Shown: in pieces, positions 17,781-21,617 of the stretch
How the letters are laid out: each line of letters begins with the position of its first letter
How positions within the stretch are numbered: position 1 is the first letter of the stretch
Assembly: GCA_015680685.1 (NCBI GenBank)
Contig: MNCI01000920.1
Span: 509,819 to 531,435 of the forward strand
Source of the DNA: Gnetum montanum
Taxonomy: Eukaryota > Streptophyta > Gnetopsida > Gnetales > Gnetaceae
Reading direction: 5' to 3'
Length of the DNA stretch: 21,617 nt
Notes under the pieces: model-generated
Told to the model about the DNA's origin: nothing
The model's input: the letters and a program-made list of their open reading frames with translations, nothing else
Database searches by the model: none
Program-made: the position numbers and the translations under genes

Positions 17781-17922
17781 GTCAAAAGGCTAGCTACCAA
17801 GCATAGTTTAATAACACTAAATAATATTACATCCATAACATTAGCATTATGCTCCCCCTTTGCATTATGGACATAATATTATTTAGCATTATTGATCTGT
17901 GATTGGTAGTTGGCCTCTTGAC
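17781..17922. mobile_element. Foldback sequence, MITE-like or hairpin
   Basis: The arm at 17781-17837 is an inverted copy of 17866-17922: about 46 of 57 positions match, including an uninterrupted CTAAATAATATTA core. The ends read GTCAAAAGG and CCTCTTGAC. The loop is about 28 bp. A small MITE is the likeliest explanation. No clear target-site duplication is visible because the flanks are AT-rich. A hairpin RNA precursor is possible but unproven. Confidence 0.7.
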
Positions 17923-18234
17923 TAAAAAACATTTATGACATTGAAACTCAATATTACCTACTAGAATCAAACATGTGACTTGGATTATAATACTAAATAT
18001 AAAGTTATAAAGATAATAGCTAAAATTAGACTCTATAATATAGATTCCTAGGATTCAAACATGAGCATAATAAAATGGTTTAATTTTAATTTGTGTTATG
18101 TAGGGTAGGAGGCATTGGAACCCAAAATAAGTGAAACATAGGTACACCCCAAGATTTATAGAAGGTTATAACTCAATGCTACCTAGGAAAATAAAAATTA
18201 TGACCTAGGGTTACCTAGAGTTAATCTACATTAT
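17923..18234. other. AT-rich interval without features
   Basis: No gene, LTR end or tandem repeat was recognised. It separates the foldback sequence from LTR2 and may be old flanking DNA. Confidence 0.5.
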
Positions 18235-19615
18235 TGTACTATCTGAAATCGTCGGTGCCCAACTGGAATAAAAAAAAGACACTGAGAGATCCATAGACAA
18301 ACACAAAAGACCCTACCTTCGCCTGAGGGTGAGCTGGAACTGATGAAGGTAGAGTACCTTGGGTGGTCCACACGCAGATCAGACAAGGATTTCCCCAAAT
18401 GTATGCTAATGTGCAATGCATTGGGTTATATGTAAACGGTGTAACAAATGTAAACAAAAACGTAAACGTGCAAGGATGTAAAAAATAAGTAAACAAGAAC
18501 GAACAAAAAGTGTAAAAAATCTTAGCCAAAAAATGCAGCAATATTATTGCATGATGAAAATTACAATGCACCGGTCTAAACGCAGTTGTGGATCTGGCAC
18601 AAGGCAGACGAAGAGCCCCGGTGGATGCGGAGGGATGATGGTATGCTGGTTTAGACTGCAAGCACAGCGTGGAAGCTGTATGCTCAGCATGCAAGGTCAA
18701 AGTCCAGTGTACAGGATGAGTGTTCCAGATGTTCTCAGTGTGAGTTGCCCAAATTTTTTTCTTTCGATTCTCTAATTTTTCCAACCCTGACCTAGTCAAA
18801 AATATGGGTTTTTTTTACAAGTTTGGGCATTAAACTCGGATCTGAGATGGGATGATTGGCTATGGGACATTGGAATTTCGGATCGGGTTACATGTGGAGC
18901 ATCGACCAAGTGCAACAAAATGAAATTTTACAAGTGTACAGTGTGAACCATGTCGGTGTGTACACGTTGGGCATATAGACTCCACACATTGGATAGCGTA
19001 TGGGTAAGCACGAAGAATTTCTAACTAAATTATGAACTGTGAAGCTAGTTTTGAGAATGGATCTGGATGTCCCATGTCTTGAGGATGTTGCCTGTTGATT
19101 TTGGGCTCATTTGACCATGATTTGATAGGCTTTTAGGAGGCTCCAAAAGTGTACATGTTGGGCATGCAGGCCATCATACAGGCATGAAAGTGCCACTTTT
19201 CAGGGTCACAACTTGATTTTTGGAAGCCCAGGATGATGTCTGATAGTTTCCCTACCTCTAGGAGTTGATTGCCTGTGAAAATCATGCTCTAAGTGTCTAT
19301 TTTGGTCTGCCTTTGAAGTCATACGTTGGGCGTGCACGCTGGGTGTACATGCTGGGCGTGCACGTTGGGCATGCATGCTGGATGTATAGGATGCATACTT
19401 AGTGAAAACCAAGTCTTTTGAGCTCAATATTTGTTGCGTTTGATGTTGAATGTCACCGTAGTCTTCTATGGATCCCAGTGGACCTTTTCCTATTCAGTTT
19501 GACTCCATTTGATGCTGCTTTTGAGGTTTGCAAGCTTCATTCATGATGGGGAGCATCATGACTTAGTTCGATTCTTGTTGGAGAAGTGCTAAACTCAGAA
19601 TTTTGTGGTGTTTCA
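18235..19615 (-). mobile_element. LTR2: diverged relative of LTR1, solo or 3' LTR
   Basis: Plus-strand ends are TGTACTATCTG (18235) and GTGGTGTTTCA (19615), matching the ends of LTR1. The first ~200 bp align well with 2387-2584, including GACCCT-ACCTTCGC-TGAGGG, CACACGCA-ATCA and ATTGGGTTAT; the following AATGTAAACAAAA words also match. It is ~230 bp shorter than LTR1 and lacks a TATA box at the matching place. No PBS follows its minus-strand end. A weak purine run (AATAGGGG) precedes its start. The flanking five bases (ATTAT and TTGGC) do not match, so it is not a clean solo LTR. Confidence 0.75.
19319..19389. repeat. 13-bp tandem modules in LTR2
   Basis: Self-complementary or near-palindromic hexamers GTGCAC 19332, GTACAT 19345, GTGCAC 19358, ATGCAT 19371 and GTATAG 19384 are each exactly 13 bp apart and separated by 7-mers such as GCTGGGT, GCTGGGC and GTTGGGC. 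Single pairs with the same spacing occur at 18960/18973 (GTACAC, ATATAG) and 19151/19164 (GTACAT, ATGCAG). All lie in the U3 part of the LTR. Confidence 0.85.
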
Positions 19616-19996
19616 TTGGCCCCTATTTGTTGATTCTTGGAGGAATTCACCCGAGAAGCGTCGACAAGGAAGTACAAAAAACCACAAGCAACTTGGTAGA
19701 AATATTGTCCTTTAACACTGGGCCAGATGTCATCGCACTGTGTTTAGTAGTATATGGGATTGGGGAAATGAAGTTTGTAGCTGGATAGGGAAGTTGAAAT
19801 TGTGGGAATTGGGAACTGATCAAAGGATTGTGCATGGTGAAGGGGATGCTCTGGTATATATACGAGTCATGTTGATCTTTGTCAATAGCCATTGTCTAGC
19901 AGACTTGGAACCAAGAAATGAGGTGTACATCCTTTGGCAGAACAAGACCCTTGTTTAGTGTTTTCACGTCATAACCCCTCTTGAAAACCCAACTTT
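19616..19996. other. Interval between LTR2 and the gag fragment, no gene recognised
   Basis: Short open frames exist on both strands (19647-19892 minus; 19740-19958 plus) but show no family motif. The minus frame is rich in Pro, Ser, Thr and Gln, as a retrotransposon linker might be, but that is not enough for a call. Confidence 0.4.
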
Positions 19997-20276
19997 GGGC
20001 CACCCCAAAACCCAGCTTTCAACGCAAGGACCACTCAAAGTATACACCACTATCGATGCAACCCTCTCAACTATTGGAGCAACTCTTGAAAGCTAGGAAA
20101 ATCCAACACAAACACATGTTAGAGATTACTTGCCAAAAACATGACAAGTATTATGAGCTACTAAGGAACCCCACCTTAGCAATACCAAATGAGCCTCTGG
20201 TCCCACAACATTTTAAATTGGACCAATACTGTCATTACCATCAAATGGTTGGTCACAGTATAGACAACTGCCGTGC
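19997..20276 (+). pseudogene. gag: Tat-like gag fragment (nucleocapsid end)
   Basis: This fragment is the inverted counterpart of about 128-405, roughly 87% identical over ~255 bases by eye, with almost all differences transitions. It reads S-K-Y-T-P-L, Q-P-S-Q-L-L-E-Q-L-L-K-A-R-K-I and Q-H-F-K-L-D-Q-Y-C-H-Y-H-Q-M-V-G-H. The zinc motif keeps its final Cys (D-N-C), unlike the left-hand copy. The frame is open throughout but has no start of its own and ends abruptly after the zinc motif, where the tandem repeat begins. It is a fragment of an element oriented opposite to the one at the left edge. Confidence 0.85.
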
Positions 20277-20500
20277 CAGTTTAGTGTCATAGTGGATGGT
20301 GCATTGCTAGTTTATAGTCATGGCAGACTACGAAAAGGCAAACTAGTTTATAGTCTTAGTGGATTCTGGATGCTAGTTTCATGTCATGGCAAACGAATGT
20401 AGCAGTTTAGTGTCATACTGGACAGAACTCTATGGTATCAGTTTTAAGTCATGATCCAAGACTGTCTGTGTCAGTTTAGTCATAGCAGACTAATGTTTAC
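20277..20500. repeat. Tandem ~30-36 bp degenerate repeats
   Basis: Seven units begin CAGTTTA or CTAGTTT at 20277, 20307, 20343, 20373, 20403, 20439 and 20472. Steps are 30, 36, 30, 30, 36 and 33. Each has TAGTGTCAT or TAGTCATGG a few bases in, often followed by GGA or GCAGACTA. A further CTAGTTTA occurs at 20683. This may be the U3 of yet another LTR that replaced the rest of the gag. Confidence 0.75.
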
Positions 20501-21061
20501 CTTGCTTGTGTAAAGTGTGATGTTGCATGCATGGTCATGTTACGTGCCAGCGAGATCCTGCAAAAAAATCAACTATGAAGAAAACAACATCAAGCGACAC
20601 CTGCCGTACATAGAGTTAGAATGTATGAATGAAAGAAAAGCAATGCAAAAAATGATATTTTTAGGCCATTCTGGGCCGTAAGCTAGTTTAAGGCCTTTTT
20701 GGGCCATGTATTTTTGTAGTTTTATGTTTTTTTATGTTTGATGTTTTTCAAATGCAATGTGTGAACTAAGTTGACGAATGTGTAAACAAAGAAAAATGCA
20801 TGATCTAATTGAGTGAGCAAAATGTAAAAGCATAGGCTAGTGCAATGTAAACAAAAGTCAAAAAATGCATGTCAGAGGAGTAGGCAGAAGGTAGGCAAGC
20901 ATCAAACACATTTTCAGCCAAGGGAGAGTCTTGATCATGTAGTTGCTTCCTAACTAGGCATGGATTAGGGAGCATGCAAGGTTTAGGATCCTTTGGGGGG
21001 GTTGTCAGCTTCAACCACTCATTTGGGTGTGTTAGCCTTAAGGGTTGTGTTGGTTGTCATA
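20501..21061. other. Low-complexity interval, possible LTR remnant
   Basis: No gene. From 20760 to 20870 the words TGTAAACAAA and AATGTAAACAAAAG recur, like the R-U5 parts of LTR1 (2600-2690) and LTR2 (18430-18500). Bases 20560-20610 loosely resemble their ends. It may be a truncated third copy of that LTR, but the similarity is weak. From about 20980 to 21061 it may be the tail of the protease fragment that follows. Confidence 0.35.
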
Positions 21062-21325
21062 GGTGTATCATTAAGAAACTCTTCTTCCAAAACTTGCACC
21101 ATGTCTATGTCGTGGATAGTCGAAGAGGAAACGTTATCACCATGGATGATAACTTGACCACCTTCGTATGGCAGGTGGATTTCTTAGTGGATGGGAGAGG
21201 AGATGGCCCTTATTTGAGCTAGCCAAGGCCTGCCTAGAATCATGTTGAAACCTGGCATCTCCTCTATGAAAGTGAAATCTATGCTAGTGGCGAATTGCTC
21301 TCCCACTACAAAGGCTAAGTTTATT
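21062..21325 (-). pseudogene. C-terminal half of a Tat-like retropepsin
   Basis: The minus-strand frame reads I-N-L-A-F-V-V-G, then I-D-F-T-F-I, F-N-M-I-L-G-R-P-W-L (the conserved I-L-G-R-P-W motif of plant Ty3/gypsy protease), A-I-S-S-P-I-H-stop, and V-I-I-H-G-D. This order is typical of Tat-group elements, where the R-P-W-L motif is followed by a P-S-x-x-H block. The catalytic D-S/T-G end is not visible upstream and no RT follows downstream, so only a fragment remains. A TAA interrupts it where Gln is usual. Its strand is opposite to that of the neighbouring gag fragment. Confidence 0.75.
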
Positions 21326-21617
21326 GTTGTTGGTGACTGTTTGGGACGTGACCGCCAATGAGTGTCCTCGAACAGGATTTAGGTGCATGCTGGTCTCTGG
21401 CAACACCAAGGCCCAGATACCTCCAAATAAACTCAGTAGTTAATATGAGTATGTGTGTGTGTTGTTGTGGCATGTGGTTGTGAAAAATGTAACAATTGCG
21501 TTGTGTGTGAACTACAAATGACTTACTTTAAAGAGATTAAGCCAACTTTGCCAAGTACTGTGAGTTGTTGAAAATTTCCTATTTTGTTCAACTGCCTAGT
21601 CTACGCGGTCCTTATAA
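21326..21617. other. Right-edge interval with no gene recognised
   Basis: GT-rich patch (21450-21515) and ordinary sequence. The upstream half of the protease would be expected here on the minus strand but cannot be followed past about 21330. Confidence 0.45.

Noticed and set aside
18230-19620. LTR2 as a clean solo LTR with a 5-bp target duplication
   Set aside because: The flanks are ATTAT on one side and TTGGC on the other, which do not match.
21340-21375. A PBS-like TTGGCGG on the minus strand near 21355
   Set aside because: It sits immediately upstream of a protease fragment with no gag between, and the bases after TTGGCG do not fit the tRNA-Asp complement.
1-21617. Reassigned stop codons (TAA/TAG read as Gln), suggested by many stops at Gln positions
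   Set aside because: Stops also fall on Trp positions as both TAG and TGA, frameshifts are present, and catalytic residues are lost. Decay of methylated DNA explains this more simply in a plant.

Overview
The window looks like intergenic sequence from a seed plant with a large, retrotransposon-rich nuclear genome. It holds no intact host gene, no tRNA or rRNA gene, no CRISPR array and no bacterial-style operon. What can be recognised is a set of old, broken Ty3/gypsy LTR retrotransposons, full of stop codons and frameshifts, mostly on the minus strand. I cannot name the species. The protein motifs, a primer-binding site matching the 3' end of plant tRNA-Asp, and TATA boxes of the form CTATAAATA all point to a plant.

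Layout. (1) 1-4001, minus strand: the start of a Tat-like Ty3/gypsy element, with LTR1 (2387-4001), a primer-binding-site-like block (2365-2381), a leader made of tandem repeats, and a degenerate gag running off the left edge. (2) 4002-6590, minus strand: a long decayed ORF of unknown family, about 860 codons, with extended coiled coil. A TATA box and a short LTR-like promoter array (7002-7082) lie upstream. (3) 7090-8615: no recognisable gene. (4) 8615-15858, minus strand: most of an Athila-like element. In transcription order it has a 902-bp 5' LTR, a tRNA-Asp-type PBS, gag, protease, reverse transcriptase, RNase H and integrase. I could not find its 3' LTR. (5) 16112-17739, plus strand: the 3' end of a second element with an Athila-type LTR (short internal remnant, polypurine tract, 1010-bp LTR), facing the first in inverted orientation. 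(6) 17781-17922: a foldback, MITE-like or hairpin sequence. (7) 18235-19615, minus strand: LTR2, a diverged relative of LTR1. (8) 19997-20276, plus strand: a Tat-like gag fragment that stops abruptly at a 30-36 bp tandem repeat. (9) 21062-21325, minus strand: a Tat-like protease fragment.

The most striking signal is a shared promoter grammar. Just upstream of the TATA box, the Athila-type LTRs carry strings of self-complementary hexamers (GATATC, GTTAAC, GTATAC) on a strict 14-bp pitch, with an occasional 20-bp step. There are 15 or 16 modules in the plus-strand LTR, 7 in the minus-strand LTR, and 4 upstream of the coiled-coil ORF. The unrelated Tat-like LTR2 has the same design on a 13-bp pitch. 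The second point of interest is the coiled-coil ORF, which I cannot assign to a known family.

All coding regions look dead. In the places compared with family consensus, most in-frame stops sit where glutamine or tryptophan is expected, and differences between copies are mostly transitions. Both fit decay of methylated cytosines.
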